A stretch of DNA of 50,523 nucleotides from an uncultured Ruminococcus sp. (GCA_902800005.1 CADCCP010000015.1:1-50523), one strand, 5' to 3'; positions 16,512-25,628 are shown, counted from the stretch's first letter. Notes: a model not told the origin generated them from the sequence alone. Program-made: numbers and translations.

Positions 16512-16661
16512 TTACTTTGTTTCCTTGTGCAGAGTATGCTTTTTGCAGAATCTGCAATACTTGTTCATTTCAAGTCTGTCCGGATCGTTTTTCTTGTTTT
16601 TCATAGTGTTGTAGTTACGCTGCTTGCACTCTGTGCAGGCCAATGTTATTTTTACTCTCAT
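16512..16661 (-). CDS. rpmG: 50S ribosomal protein L33
   Basis: This 49-residue frame begins [17 protein letters not shown], contains [19 protein letters not shown] and ends [11 protein letters not shown], a full-length zinc-type L33 with CTEC and CRFC pairs. GGGAGGTG lies before the ATG. It is the first gene of the rpmG-secE-nusG-rplK-rplA operon, 87 bases downstream of the promoter. Confidence 0.96.
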   Translation of the reverse strand: MRVKITLACTECKQRNYNTMKNKKNDPDRLEMNKYCRFCKKHTLHKETK

Positions 16662-16747
16662 TTTAACGGCACCTCCCGGTATTTCGGAATATTTAGACCT
16701 CCCTCATAAAGACACACAAAAAAAATCGCCCCTTTTGAGGTATCTAT

Positions 16748-16777
16748 AATATACCATAAACTATATACATTTGTCAA
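16748..16777 (-). promoter_or_regulatory. Promoter of rpmG-secE-nusG-rplK-rplA
   Basis: TTGACA (16772-16777), 18-bp spacer and TATATT (16748-16753) on the minus strand. Confidence 0.8.
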
Positions 16778-16789
16778 GAGTTTTTTTTC

Positions 16790-16822
16790 AGAGTGGAGTG
16801 TGGAGAGTGGAGAGTGGAGTTT
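16790..16822. repeat. Heptamers, GGAGAGT family (left arm)
   Basis: Words GGAGTGT, GGAGAGT, GGAGAGT and GGAGTTT in 7-bp phase, directly behind the rpmG promoter. The same placement is seen behind the rplJ promoter. Confidence 0.8.
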
Positions 16823-16866
16823 TTCACTATCTCATTTTGAAAAAAAGATTTGTGTTCATGTCTGCT

Positions 16867-16915
16867 CCACTCTCAACTCACTCTTAACTCTCAACTCTCA
16901 ACTCTCCACTCTCAT
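16867..16915. repeat. Seven heptamers, CTCTCAA family (right arm), overlapping a stop codon
   Basis: From 16867 the words are CCACTCT, CAACTCA, CTCTTAA, CTCTCAA, CTCTCAA, CTCTCCA and CTCTCAT in unbroken 7-bp phase. The last contains the TGA stop (16912-16914) of the 2H-like gene on the minus strand. It is complementary to 16790-16822, giving an inverted pair. Confidence 0.85.
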
Positions 16916-17631
16916 ATAAGCGGAAAGATATTTTTGTAGTCGTTCATGCTGTAAAAGTGTTGATAATACAGCTTGTCGGTATGAAGTGTAACATCAAAAC
17001 CGCTCTCATTCATCTTTGCAACGATCTTTTTCAGTTTTTTCACGGACTTTTCGGAAAATCCGTTTGTATTGAAATAGGCAAGTGTAACGTGGGGTGTCAA
17101 AAACGGGTACGGACACACTTTTACTTTGTTTATAAGTGCATACAGTTCTTGTAACTTGTCCCAGTCCTCCTCTTCACACGGCACAAGTGCCATCACAAGA
17201 CTTTTTGACACCATATTCATTACAACATTTGTTTTCATCTTTATAGTATCATCTTTGACAGGGTTTTCCCTCAGCACTTCAAGCAGCTTCACTTCATTTC
17301 TGAAAACATCTCCTGCCACTTCATCAATATTATCCGATGCACTCAGATCATGCAAAGTCATGTGCAGAGTGCTTTTATCTATCTTCTCGCTGAAGCACTC
17401 CGGAACTTTTTCATAAAGTTCCTCTATGAGAACAGACATTTTTTCTTTTGCTTTGTGCTTCAACTCAAAAACAACGGTATCTCCGTAAAATTTTCTGAAC
17501 GTCCCGTCGGGACAGCACTTTGCACCAAGCTCCGCATGGGGATGGAAATCCTCCTCCCTTATCTCAAGTTCGGGCTTCTCAAACTTTCCTGTCCTCTCCA
17601 AAAAATCACTGTACTTTTCCATCTCCGGCAT
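16912..17631 (-). CDS. 2H phosphoesterase-like protein
   Basis: The 239-residue soluble protein has the two HxT motifs of the 2H superfamily: STLHMTLHDL near residue 87 and TPHVTLAYF near residue 190, each in a beta strand. Such proteins hydrolyse or join 2',5' or cyclic phosphodiester bonds (2'-5' RNA ligase, CPDase, YjcG-like). The substrate here is unknown. The SD is weak (AAGAAGG, 11 bases from ATG). Its stop codon is part of a heptamer array. It lies between the two translation operons without obvious partners. Confidence 0.75.
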   Translation of the reverse strand: MPEMEKYSDFLERTGKFEKPELEIREEDFHPHAELGAKCCPDGTFRKFYGDTVVFELKHKAKEKMSVLIEELYEKVPECFSEKIDKSTLHMTLHDLSASDNIDEVAGDVFRNEVKLLEVLRENPVKDDTIKMKTNVVMNMVSKSLVMALVPCEEEDWDKLQELYALINKVKVCPYPFLTPHVTLAYFNTNGFSEKSVKKLKKIVAKMNESGFDVTLHTDKLYYQHFYSMNDYKNIFPLI

Positions 17632-17651
17632 TTTATAACAAACCTTCTTTC

Positions 17652-17713
17652 AATTAGAAATTAGGAATTAGGAATGAGAAATATTCCTCATTCCTCACTC
17701 CTCATTTATCATT
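17652..17713. repeat. Palindromic heptamer array at the infB stop codon
   Basis: Left arm words AATTAGA, AATTAGG, AATTAGG and AATGAGA (17652-17679), six central bases, then the complementary right arm CCTCATT, CCTCACT, CCTCATT and TATCATT (17686-17713), all in 7-bp phase. The infB stop TGA (17709-17711) is inside the last word. The arms form a hairpin with a short loop and could end the operon. Confidence 0.85.
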
Positions 17714-20225
17714 CTTTTATCTGCTCCATCTGGTAAACTTCAAAGATGTCGCCCTCTTTGATGTCGGCAAAGCGTTCAAGTGTGATACCACATTCAAAGC
17801 CCTGTGCAACTTCCTTAACGGAATCTTTAAATCTCTGCAAAGAAGCTATCGTGTCATCTGAAATGACGATACCGTCACGAACAACTCTGACACTTGCTCC
17901 ACGAACGACCTTGCCCGAAAGTACATACGAACCCGATACAAGTCCGACATTCGTAATTTTATAGGTCTGACGAACTTCCACTTTACCGAGTATTATCTCC
18001 TTGAACTTCGGTGCAAGCATACCCTTCATAGCAGCTTCTATCTCCTCTATGCAGTCATAGATAATTCTGTAAAGACGGATATCAACACCGTCATTCTTTG
18101 CATTTTCCTCCGCAACGCTGTCGGGACGTACATTGAAGCCTACTATTATCGCATTTGATGCAGATGCAAGCATTACATCAGATTCCCTTATCGCTCCGAC
18201 ACCGCTGTGTATGACATTTACTCTTATCTCCTCATTCGACAGTTTCTCAAGTGACTGCCTTACAGCCTCGACAGAACCCTGTACATCAGCTTTAACGATG
18301 ATCTTAAGTTCTTTCATATCATCAAGTTTCATCTGGTCAAAGAGATTGTCAAGAGTAACTTTTGTACGGGCATTGAATTTTTCTTCTTTCTGAGCGGTTC
18401 TTCTCTGGTCAACGAGTTCCCTTGCAAGACGCTCATCGGATACCGCATTGAATACATCACCGCCCGTAGGTACATCATCAAGACCTGTGATCTCAACAGG
18501 CACTGAAGGTCCTGCACTCTTTACTTTATTGCCGTTATCATCTGTCATGGCTCTGACACGACCGACAGTCGTACCTGCAACGATTATATCACCGACATTA
18601 AGAGTACCGTTCTGCACAAGCACCGTTGCAACAGGTCCTCTGCCCTTATCAAGCCTTGCTTCAATGACAGTACCCTTTGCAGCCCTGTCAGGATTAGCTT
18701 TAAGCTCTTTCATATCCGCTACAAGCAATACCATTTCAAGCAGTTCATCTATACCTTCTTTTGTCTTTGCCGAAACAGGTATAACAGGAGTATCACCGCC
18801 GTAAGTTTCAGGGACTATCTCATGCTCCATAAGCTGTGTCATTACCCTTGTAACGTCTGCACCGGGTTTGTCTATCTTATTCGCTGCAACGATTATAGAA
18901 ACACCTGCGGCTTTGGCATGGTTGATCGCTTCAATAGTCTGAGGCATGATGCCGTCATCGGCAGCAACAACAAGAATAGCTATATCGGTAACTTGTGCAC
19001 CTCTTGCACGCATTGTCGTAAATGCCTCATGTCCGGGCGTGTCAAGGAAGGTGATCTCCCTGTCATCTATGTTGACACGGTATGCACCGATATGCTGAGT
19101 GATACCGCCTGCCTCAGTGGAAGTAACGTGTGCATGACGGATAGCATCAAGGAGTGAAGTTTTACCGTGATCGACGTGTCCCATAACGACTACAACAGGC
19201 GATCTGGTAATGAGATTTGTATCATCGTCATCACTGTCATCAATAATTTTTTCCTCGATAGTTTCAATATTTTCCTTTTCTATTCTCGCATGGAACTCAA
19301 GTGCAACAAGTGAGGCTGTATCGAAATCTATTGTCTGATTCACGCTTGCCATAACGCCGAGTCCCATAAGTTTTCCGACAACTTCCGCTGCTCTTGCTTT
19401 CAGTCTGAGTGCAAGTTCACCTACTGTTATCTCATCAGGTATCTGTACAGTGATAGGCTTGGTTTTTCTTTCCTTTTCGATACGTCTTAATCTTTCCTGT
19501 TCGGTTTCTTTACGGGAATTTTTAGGCTTGCCTTTCTGCTGGGAACGCTGGTTTATCTTCTGTTTATTCTGGACATTGTTGACATTGTGCATTTTCTCGC
19601 TTGCAAGACGGTCATATTTTTCATTGTATCTCTCAATGTCCACATTTGATTGACGGGTATCAACCACACGGTTTCTTCTTTCAAAAGAGCCTGTTTGCTC
19701 ATTGGAGTCGCTCTCGACAGGCTTCTGTACAGGCTTCTGCACATTCTGATTAGGCTTTTTATCGGTCTTTTGTTCAGGTTTTCTGTCCTGCTTGGCAGAC
19801 TTTTCTTTTTTATCCTGCTTGTCAGCCTTGTCTTTTCTGTCAAACCTGTCCTTTTTCTCAAACCTGTCTTTCTTTTCAAACTTGTCTTTTTTCTCAGACT
19901 TGTCTTTCTTTTCAGACTTGTCCTTCTTTTCAAACTTGTCCTTCTTTTCAAACTTGTCCTTTTTCTCAGGCTTGTCTGCTTTTTCAGGCTTGTCTGTTTT
20001 TTCCTGCTTGGGTGCAGCGGCTGACTGCTTTGAAGCAAAATACTTTTCAAAACTCTTGACACTCTTGTCTGCCGTGACCTTCTCAAAAATATAATTAAGT
20101 TCACCGTCTGTCAGCAGTGTACCCGGCTTCTTGACGGCATTGAAACGCTCCTTTATCATGTCGGCAAGATCCTTTGCTTCCATGCCGAGATCATTTGCAA
20201 GATCTCCCAGCTTGTATTTTATCAT
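17709..20225 (-). CDS. infB: Translation initiation factor IF-2
   Basis: The 838-residue GTPase delivers fMet-tRNA to the 30S subunit. The start [14 protein letters not shown] is the IF2-N helix domain. Residues about 75-170 are a charged linker with a six-residue repeat (xEKKDK) encoded by 18-bp repeats. The G domain has [20 protein letters not shown] and NKID, and domains III-IV complete the C terminus. Starting at 20225 puts GGAGG 9 bases upstream; five extra upstream codons would overlap the SD. It is the last gene of rimP-nusA-ylxR-ylxQ-infB. rbfA, often next, is absent. Confidence 0.97.
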   Translation of the reverse strand: MIKYKLGDLANDLGMEAKDLADMIKERFNAVKKPGTLLTDGELNYIFEKVTADKSVKSFEKYFASKQSAAAPKQEKTDKPEKADKPEKKDKFEKKDKFEKKDKSEKKDKSEKKDKFEKKDRFEKKDRFDRKDKADKQDKKEKSAKQDRKPEQKTDKKPNQNVQKPVQKPVESDSNEQTGSFERRNRVVDTRQSNVDIERYNEKYDRLASEKMHNVNNVQNKQKINQRSQQKGKPKNSRKETEQERLRRIEKERKTKPITVQIPDEITVGELALRLKARAAEVVGKLMGLGVMASVNQTIDFDTASLVALEFHARIEKENIETIEEKIIDDSDDDDTNLITRSPVVVVMGHVDHGKTSLLDAIRHAHVTSTEAGGITQHIGAYRVNIDDREITFLDTPGHEAFTTMRARGAQVTDIAILVVAADDGIMPQTIEAINHAKAAGVSIIVAANKIDKPGADVTRVMTQLMEHEIVPETYGGDTPVIPVSAKTKEGIDELLEMVLLVADMKELKANPDRAAKGTVIEARLDKGRGPVATVLVQNGTLNVGDIIVAGTTVGRVRAMTDDNGNKVKSAGPSVPVEITGLDDVPTGGDVFNAVSDERLARELVDQRRTAQKEEKFNARTKVTLDNLFDQMKLDDMKELKIIVKADVQGSVEAVRQSLEKLSNEEIRVNVIHSGVGAIRESDVMLASASNAIIVGFNVRPDSVAEENAKNDGVDIRLYRIIYDCIEEIEAAMKGMLAPKFKEIILGKVEVRQTYKITNVGLVSGSYVLSGKVVRGASVRVVRDGIVISDDTIASLQRFKDSVKEVAQGFECGITLERFADIKEGDIFEVYQMEQIKE

Positions 20226-20248
20226 CCAACATTCCTCCATTCTTCATG

Positions 20249-20545
20249 TCACGCAAAAAGCTCTTTGAGCCTTTTTGCAAATCCCTCATCATTAACGGAT
20301 ACTATCCCCACAGCTTTTCCTATGGCACTTCCTATACGTTCCATAGGTATATCTGAAAATACGGTCGTTACATTTCCTCTTTTGGAAATATTTTCAACAG
20401 ACCTTCTCGTTCTTTCGGAAACGTCACATGCAAGTATTATCAATTTTGATTTTTTCTTGTTCACGGCTTCCTCAACGGAATCATAGCCCAGTGACAGTTT
20501 TCCTGCACGTCTTGCGATACCGAGAAAGTTCAGTATATTATCCAT
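20249..20545 (-). CDS. ylxQ: L7Ae/L30e-family ribosomal-type protein YlxQ
   Basis: The 98-residue protein matches the L7Ae fold: NFLGIARRAGKLSLGYDSVEEAV, KLIILACDVSERTRRSVE, and the RIGSAIGKAVGIVSV C-terminal part. L7Ae relatives bind kink-turn RNA. ATG at 20545 overlaps the ylxR stop (ATGGATAA), with GGTGAGG upstream; a 24-codon longer frame would run inside ylxR. Position between ylxR and infB is the normal one. Confidence 0.93.
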   Translation of the reverse strand: MDNILNFLGIARRAGKLSLGYDSVEEAVNKKKSKLIILACDVSERTRRSVENISKRGNVTTVFSDIPMERIGSAIGKAVGIVSVNDEGFAKRLKELFA

Positions 20546-20843
20546 TTGCCTCACCAAGTTCCCTTTCAAGCTGCTCATAGACTTCATCGGGTATCTTGCA
20601 TGAAAACGCCCTTTCAAGTCTTCTTGCCTTTCTCGCAGCCTTCAGACACTCGGCATTATGGCATATATAAGCACCTCTGCCCGATCTTTTCCCCATGAAG
20701 TCAACAGAGATACCGCCCTTTTCAATGACTTCACCGTTTTCATCTGTCTTATCGGGTGCTTTTACAACTCTGACAAGCTGTTTCTTCTCTTTCATCTCAT
20801 TGCAGCCCGTGCATTTTCTCATAGGTATCTTTCTTTGATGCAT
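20538..20843 (-). CDS. ylxR: YlxR family RNA-binding protein
   Basis: The 101-residue protein has the YlxR signature: RKIPMRKCTGCNEMKEKKQLVRVV, then MGKRSGRGAYICHNAECLKAARK. It is a small basic protein of the nusA-infB operon. ATG at 20843 with GAGAGG upstream is preferred over a frame 18 codons longer, which has no SD. It overlaps ylxQ by 8 bases. Confidence 0.94.
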   Translation of the reverse strand: MHQRKIPMRKCTGCNEMKEKKQLVRVVKAPDKTDENGEVIEKGGISVDFMGKRSGRGAYICHNAECLKAARKARRLERAFSCKIPDEVYEQLERELGEANG

Positions 20844-20853
20844 GGAATACCTC

Positions 20854-21912
20854 TCATTCTTCTGTCTTTTCTTCTGTTTCGGGCTTATCCTCTCCATAGA
20901 AGCCGCTCTGCGGATTTATATCTATCTTCCAGCCGGTGAGCTTTGCGGCAAGACGGACATTTTGACCGTTCTTTCCTATTGCAAGCGACAATTGACTGTC
21001 AGGTACGACCGCCGTACTTGTTTTCTGTTCCTCGTCAACGGTCACACTCAGAACTTCCGCAGGTGACAATGCTGCCGAAATGAATTTTTTCGGATCGTCA
21101 CTGTATTCTACTATATCTATCTTTTCACCGTTGAGAGCTTCAACGATAGTGCTTACTCTCTGTCCCTTCGGACCTATACAAGCACCGACAGCATCAACAT
21201 TTTCATCCTTGCTGTATACGGCAATTTTTGTTCTTGAGCCTGCCTCTCTCGAAATATACTTTATTTCGATAGTGCCGTCAAATATCTCAGGTACTTCTGT
21301 TTCAAACAGCTTTTTAACAAATCCGGGATGTGTTCTCGATATTATTGCATGAGGTTCTTTGCCCTCGTTCTTTATATCTACGACATACACCTCAAGCTTT
21401 ACAGTTATGTCTCCCTGTTCATCATTTTCATCTCTTTCGATATGCTCGACAGTCACCGTCACTATATCCTGCAATTTGCTTTGATATTCCGCCAAAGCCT
21501 GACCTTTTTCGCTGTCACGGATACCCTGACGAATGATATTCTTAGCTTTCTGTGCGGCAATTCTGCCGAATTCCTTTGTATCGAGTCTTATGCCGACTTT
21601 ATCGCCCACTCTTGCCGCTGCACTTATCTTTCTTGCTTCATCAAGATGTATCTGTTTTCTTGCATCTGTGACTTCCTCAACGACCTCTTTGTTGAGGAAT
21701 ACCTCAAACAATCCCGTTTCCTGCTCCATATTGATAAGTATATCTTCATCATTCGTATTGTATGTCTTTTTGCAGGCGATCCTGATAGCTCTTTTTATCT
21801 GAGTTATCATGTATTCGGCAGATATGCCCTTTTCCTTTTCTATGAGTGCAAGCACCTCATACAATTCGGGATTTTTATTTGTTTCTATCGGTTTTGCATT
21901 TTTGCTTTTCAT
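20854..21912 (-). CDS. nusA: Transcription termination/antitermination factor NusA
   Basis: The 352-residue protein has the N-terminal RNA-polymerase-binding domain (NPELYEVLALIEKEKGIS), the S1 domain around residues 130-200, and KH1/KH2 domains with DAVGACIGPKGQRVSTIV and LAIGKNGQNVRLAAKLTGW. It ends in a short acidic tail, as is normal outside proteobacteria. GGAGGAG precedes the ATG at 21912. It follows rimP by 16 bases. Confidence 0.97.
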   Translation of the reverse strand: MKSKNAKPIETNKNPELYEVLALIEKEKGISAEYMITQIKRAIRIACKKTYNTNDEDILINMEQETGLFEVFLNKEVVEEVTDARKQIHLDEARKISAAARVGDKVGIRLDTKEFGRIAAQKAKNIIRQGIRDSEKGQALAEYQSKLQDIVTVTVEHIERDENDEQGDITVKLEVYVVDIKNEGKEPHAIISRTHPGFVKKLFETEVPEIFDGTIEIKYISREAGSRTKIAVYSKDENVDAVGACIGPKGQRVSTIVEALNGEKIDIVEYSDDPKKFISAALSPAEVLSVTVDEEQKTSTAVVPDSQLSLAIGKNGQNVRLAAKLTGWKIDINPQSGFYGEDKPETEEKTEE

Positions 21913-21928
21913 TTTCCAAACTCCTCCA

Positions 21929-22408
21929 TTACAAATTGAAATCATCCAATTTAATATATACCGTGTCTTTTTTATTTATTACATACTGCCCGCCGTCTTC
22001 GGCACTCACAGTAAATGTATCCTTGTCATGTGCGATCAGCGTTCCCTTGAACTCACGCATATCTTTTTCATTCGGTTTATGCAGCTTCACCATCACGGGT
22101 GCTCCCAGAAAACTCTCAAAATGCTCGTATTTCACAAGCTCCCTTTCAATTCCAGGTGATGACACCTCCAAACAGTAATTCTGCTCTATGGGATCAAGGT
22201 CATCAAGAGGCTTGTCAACAGCCCTTGTCACATTCTCGCAATCCTCTATTGTAACACCGCTGTCCTTGTCTATGAATATCCTCAGATACCACATAGCACC
22301 CTCTTTTAAAAATCTCACATCCCACAATGTCAGTCCCATGCCTTCCACGATAGGCTTGACGAGTTCCGTTACAGCCTCAACTGTATTACATTTCTTTTTT
22401 TGTCCCAT
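21929..22408 (-). CDS. rimP: Ribosome maturation factor RimP
   Basis: The 159-residue protein has the RimP N-terminal domain (GLTLWDVRFLKEGAMWYLRIFID, CENVTRAVDKPLDD, LEVSSPGIERELV) and the C-terminal SH3-like domain (FKGTLIAHDKDTFTV). It acts in 30S subunit assembly. GGAGATAGCT precedes the ATG. It is the first gene of the operon, behind a promoter and a leader hairpin. Confidence 0.96.
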   Translation of the reverse strand: MGQKKKCNTVEAVTELVKPIVEGMGLTLWDVRFLKEGAMWYLRIFIDKDSGVTIEDCENVTRAVDKPLDDLDPIEQNYCLEVSSPGIERELVKYEHFESFLGAPVMVKLHKPNEKDMREFKGTLIAHDKDTFTVSAEDGGQYVINKKDTVYIKLDDFNL

Positions 22409-22450
22409 AGCTATCTCCGTTTCAAAAAAATTTTTGCCTGATTAATGATA

Positions 22451-22474
22451 AAAGAGCGGGTCGCCCCACTCTTT
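22451..22474 (-). other. Leader hairpin with GCGA tetraloop upstream of rimP
   Basis: On the minus strand AAAGAGTGGG and CCCGCTCTTT pair over 10 bp (one wobble) around a GCGA (GNRA) loop, about 25 bases from the predicted transcript start. The tail is TATC, not a T run, so mRNA stabilisation or protein binding is more likely than termination. Confidence 0.55.
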
Positions 22475-22504
22475 CGTCAACTCACACAATAATCTACCAT
22501 ACTC

Positions 22505-22533
22505 ATTCTATCACGTTATCTCCCAATATGCAA
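22505..22533 (-). promoter_or_regulatory. Promoter of rimP-nusA-ylxR-ylxQ-infB
   Basis: TTGCAT (22528-22533), 17-bp spacer and TAGAAT (22505-22510) on the minus strand, in the 143-base gap downstream of rmuC. Confidence 0.7.
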
Positions 22534-22551
22534 GAGATTTTTTGAATTTTT

Positions 22552-24243
22552 TTACTGTGTTTCCAATATTTTATACGTCTTTTCAATGTCAAGGCTCTCT
22601 ATCCTGCCGAGTTTTTTATTCATCTGCCTTGTACGCACACCGACGAGTTTTTCAAGGCTGTCCTCTGCCTTTCTGATACGTTCCTGTGTATCCGTCAAGG
22701 CACTTTCAAATTTCTCAAATTCCGTCTTGACTGCACCGAGAACTTCCCATACTTCACCGCTGCGTTTCTGTATAGCAAGTGTCTGGAAGCCCATTTTCAG
22801 TGAATTGAGCATAGCCGCCATCGTAGAAGGTCCTGCCACATTTATCTTGTAATCCCTCTGCAATTCCTCAACAAGTCCCTTTGTATTCACTATCTCCGCA
22901 TAAAGCCCCTCAAACGGCAGAAACATCACTGCAAACTGCGTTGTATAAGGCGGTTCTATATACTTTGTACAAATGTCTTTTGCACACTGCTTTACAATAC
23001 TTATCAATTCTTTTTTAGCCGCCGCAACTGCGTTTTTATCGCCTGTTTCATAAGCGTCCTGCAAGTGTGCGAACCTGTCACCCGGAAATTTTGAATCTAT
23101 CGGCAGATAAACATATTTTCCATCTTCCGCACCCGGCAGCTTTACTGCAAATTCAACTCTGTTTGTACTCTTCGGCACTGTTGCAATATTCTCTTCATAC
23201 TGGTCGGACGTTAATATCTCTTTCAGTATTGCTCCAAGCTGTATCTCACCGAGAATACCCCTTGTCTTGACATTGGACAAAACTTTCTTCAAGTCACCTA
23301 CACCCTCTGCCACGCTCTGCATTTCGCCCAAGCCTTTATATACCTGTTCAAGTCTCTCACTCACCAATTTGAACGACTCATTCATCTTGTTTTCAAGAGT
23401 GGTTTGGAGCTTTTCATCAACAGTTCCCCTTATCTGTTCGAGCTGCTTGTTGTTGTCGTCACGGATATTTTTCAACTGACTTTCAACAGATGTACGCACA
23501 TTTTCCAATTTATTTTCGGTGTTCGTTTCAAGACTTGAAAATCTGCTTTCAAGCTGTGCAAAATTTGTCTGCAATTTTTCGTCAACGGTCTGACGGACTT
23601 TTTCAAGCTGACTTGTATTTTCCTTTCTCACGCCGTCAAGCTGTGTTTCCATAGTTGCACGAATATTTTCAAGTTTTGTTTCCGTGTTCTTTTCAAGCGT
23701 TGCAAAACGGCTTTCAAGCTGTGAAAAATTAGTTTGTAATTTCTCGTCAACAGTACTGCTGACTTTTTCAAGCTGACTTGTATTTTCCTTTCTAACGCCG
23801 TCAAGCTGACTTTCCATTGTGACACGGATATTTTCAAGTTTAGTTTCGGTATTTTTTTCAAGTGTTGCAAAACGGCTTTCAAGCTGTTTCAACTGATTTG
23901 AAATATTCCTGTCCATCGCTGAAAGCTGGTCAAGCTGTGCATTTCCGACAATTTCAAGCTGTTCACGCTGTATCTTGGCAAACTTAGCTTGTTCTTCTCC
24001 TGCACGTTTCTGATTTTCCGTGACCTGTTGTGCAAGAAAAGACATATTTTCCTTCATGCTTGAAGACACTTCCTGCCTTAAAGCTGACTGTGAATCCCTG
24101 CTGTCCTTCTGCATGACATCAAGCTGTGACTTGATGCCATCAATATTCGGCAGGGAAATTTCCTGTGTTTTGCCCGTCCTGAATATCAGAAATACAAGCA
24201 GCACTATAATAATTATCCCTATGATAAGCAAAACTATATCCAT
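22552..24243 (-). CDS. rmuC: DNA recombination protein RmuC family, with triplicated coiled coil
   Basis: The 563-residue protein has one N-terminal membrane helix (VLLIIGIIIIVLLVFLIF), a long coiled coil, and the RmuC nuclease-like domain (about 310-540) with RGILGEIQLGAIL, LPIDSKFPGDRF and YAEIVNTKGLVEELQ. Residues 120-174, 175-229 and 230-284 are three tandem copies of a 55-residue unit, each starting QLESRF; the first two are nearly identical. This makes it about 90 residues longer than the E. coli protein. RmuC limits inversions at repeats. It is the last gene of the pcrA operon, 17 bases after the Rrf2 gene. Confidence 0.92.
   Translation of the reverse strand: MDIVLLIIGIIIIVLLVFLIFRTGKTQEISLPNIDGIKSQLDVMQKDSRDSQSALRQEVSSSMKENMSFLAQQVTENQKRAGEEQAKFAKIQREQLEIVGNAQLDQLSAMDRNISNQLKQLESRFATLEKNTETKLENIRVTMESQLDGVRKENTSQLEKVSSTVDEKLQTNFSQLESRFATLEKNTETKLENIRATMETQLDGVRKENTSQLEKVRQTVDEKLQTNFAQLESRFSSLETNTENKLENVRTSVESQLKNIRDDNNKQLEQIRGTVDEKLQTTLENKMNESFKLVSERLEQVYKGLGEMQSVAEGVGDLKKVLSNVKTRGILGEIQLGAILKEILTSDQYEENIATVPKSTNRVEFAVKLPGAEDGKYVYLPIDSKFPGDRFAHLQDAYETGDKNAVAAAKKELISIVKQCAKDICTKYIEPPYTTQFAVMFLPFEGLYAEIVNTKGLVEELQRDYKINVAGPSTMAAMLNSLKMGFQTLAIQKRSGEVWEVLGAVKTEFEKFESALTDTQERIRKAEDSLEKLVGVRTRQMNKKLGRIESLDIEKTYKILETQ
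23392..23886 (-). repeat. Three tandem 165-bp repeats inside rmuC
   Basis: Units at 23722-23886, 23557-23721 and 23392-23556 each encode 55 residues (55 is not a multiple of seven, so this is a longer hendecad-like period: 55 = 5 x 11). Copies 1 and 2 differ at only a few codons; copy 3 is more diverged. Such a repeat can change copy number by recombination. Confidence 0.9.
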
Positions 24244-24260
24244 TATCTTCAGTTCCTCAC

Positions 24261-24698
24261 TTATATATAATAGTCGTCACCCTGCATATACGGACTTTTT
24301 TCAATAATATCCTGCAAGGTTATGCTGTCAAGATAATTTGTTATCACTTCATAAAGCCCCTGCCATACGGGTAAAGTGATACAATCATCTGCTCTCTGAC
24401 ATTCATTCACATCTATGTCAAGACACGCCACAGGTGCAAGACTGCCCTCTGTAAGTCTGAGTATCTCCCCTACGGTATACTGATCTGGCTTCTTTGAAAG
24501 CATATAACCGCCTTGATAGCCCCTGTTAGTTTTGAGCAAGCCCGACCTGCTCAACAGCGGAACGATCTGTTCCAGATATTTTTTAGAAATATTCTGCCTT
24601 TCCGCAATATCTTTCAATGAAACATAGCTTTCTTTACCGTTCATCGCAAGGTCAAGCAACATTCTTAATGCATATCTACCTTTTGTTGAGATCTTCAT
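24261..24698 (-). CDS. Rrf2 family transcriptional regulator, IscR-like with three cysteines
   Basis: The 145-residue winged-helix protein has the Rrf2 core MKISTKGRYALRMLLDLA, SLKDIAERQNISKKYLEQIVPLL and GGYMLSKKPDQYTVGEILRLTEG. Three cysteines follow with spacing Cx7Cx5C (ACLDIDVNECQRADDC), close to the cluster-binding cysteines of IscR, so it may sense iron-sulfur status or redox. No iscS/iscU lies next to it; its operon partners are pcrA, a phospholipase-like gene and rmuC. ATG at 24698 is preferred over the GTG four codons upstream. Confidence 0.92.
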   Translation of the reverse strand: MKISTKGRYALRMLLDLAMNGKESYVSLKDIAERQNISKKYLEQIVPLLSRSGLLKTNRGYQGGYMLSKKPDQYTVGEILRLTEGSLAPVACLDIDVNECQRADDCITLPVWQGLYEVITNYLDSITLQDIIEKSPYMQGDDYYI

Positions 24699-24731
24699 AA
24701 AAATCACCACTTTTTCAATGTCTAATGTAAA

Positions 24732-25628
24732 TTATTTACCTGTAAAGCTGTCTTTGCACTGCTCATGAGTGAGAAGTCTTTCCGTCATTATCGAGGAGAT
24801 AAGGGCAAGTGCCTTTTCCTCTGCAATATCCGCCAATTCAAAGAAATTTTCTTTATGCGTCTTGCCGTCGGTTTGAGAATACCACTCTTTATGCGACATA
24901 TTCGCATAATCAAATGACAAGTCGGGATATGCTGTTCTTATTATCGGCGAAAGCACCGGACTTAATCCGAGCAGCCTTTCACCCAGCATGACAGTGTGTT
25001 TCTTGAAAGCACCCTTGTCATTCAGCAAAACCAAACTGTAATGCCAATCCTTCTGCACCTGTATGAGTTCATCTATCTCTATATCTTCACCAAGATATGC
25101 AAGTATAAATCCCTGCCACATCTGTGCAATGACATGGTTTACCCTGTCTTTCAGGGGTGAAGCCGTCTGCAATCTGAAAGATGATATTTTCTGCTTTCTC
25201 TCATATCTCAGAAAAAGGCTGTCAAGATTGGCTTCTATCTCATTGTGGCATACGGAATTGAGTTTTTCGGGCTGCTGTTCCTCCATCATATCCGCAAAAT
25301 GTATGATAAACGGGTGTGCGACCGAGTCAAATGCATAGTGCGTGACAAATCCCAGTGCATAGCTCATGGCAATATCACTGAAGCTGTTCCTTGCAAATCT
25401 GATGAAATAGTTTATCATCTTTTCCGCACTCATGTTATGCAGTGTTGTACCGTATTCTTTCAGGCTCGTGCCTTTCTGATAGGGCATCACCCTATGAAGA
25501 AAGAATATATCCGGTCCGCACGCTCCCCATACAAATGCCGTGTGATCTATGTCAAGTTGGGGCTGATACTCCAAAAGAGCATCATATACCCTGTCTGCAA
25601 GCAAATAATGCGATACTACCGCAGGCAT
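24732..25628 (-). CDS. Zinc-dependent phospholipase C family protein
   Basis: The 298-residue protein resembles bacterial zinc-dependent phospholipase C: VVSHYLLADRVYDAL at the start, WGACGPDIFF, and the histidine/aspartate-rich GFVTHYAFDSVAHPFI, with HNEIEANLD further on. These residues would hold the zinc ions. There is no signal peptide, so it is probably a cytoplasmic metal-dependent hydrolase of unknown substrate rather than a secreted toxin. GGAGATG precedes the ATG. The start overlaps the pcrA stop by 13 bases, so the two are translationally coupled. Confidence 0.8.
   Translation of the reverse strand: MPAVVSHYLLADRVYDALLEYQPQLDIDHTAFVWGACGPDIFFLHRVMPYQKGTSLKEYGTTLHNMSAEKMINYFIRFARNSFSDIAMSYALGFVTHYAFDSVAHPFIIHFADMMEEQQPEKLNSVCHNEIEANLDSLFLRYERKQKISSFRLQTASPLKDRVNHVIAQMWQGFILAYLGEDIEIDELIQVQKDWHYSLVLLNDKGAFKKHTVMLGERLLGLSPVLSPIIRTAYPDLSFDYANMSHKEWYSQTDGKTHKENFFELADIAEEKALALISSIMTERLLTHEQCKDSFTGK

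Noticed and set aside
19800..20010. Heptamer array in infB
   Set aside because: The period here is 18 bp, matching a six-residue protein repeat, so it is a coding repeat and not part of the 7-bp family.
19650..20024. Hydrophobic plus-strand frame opposite the IF-2 linker
   Set aside because: It is the antisense of 18-bp Lys/Glu repeats and not a membrane protein.
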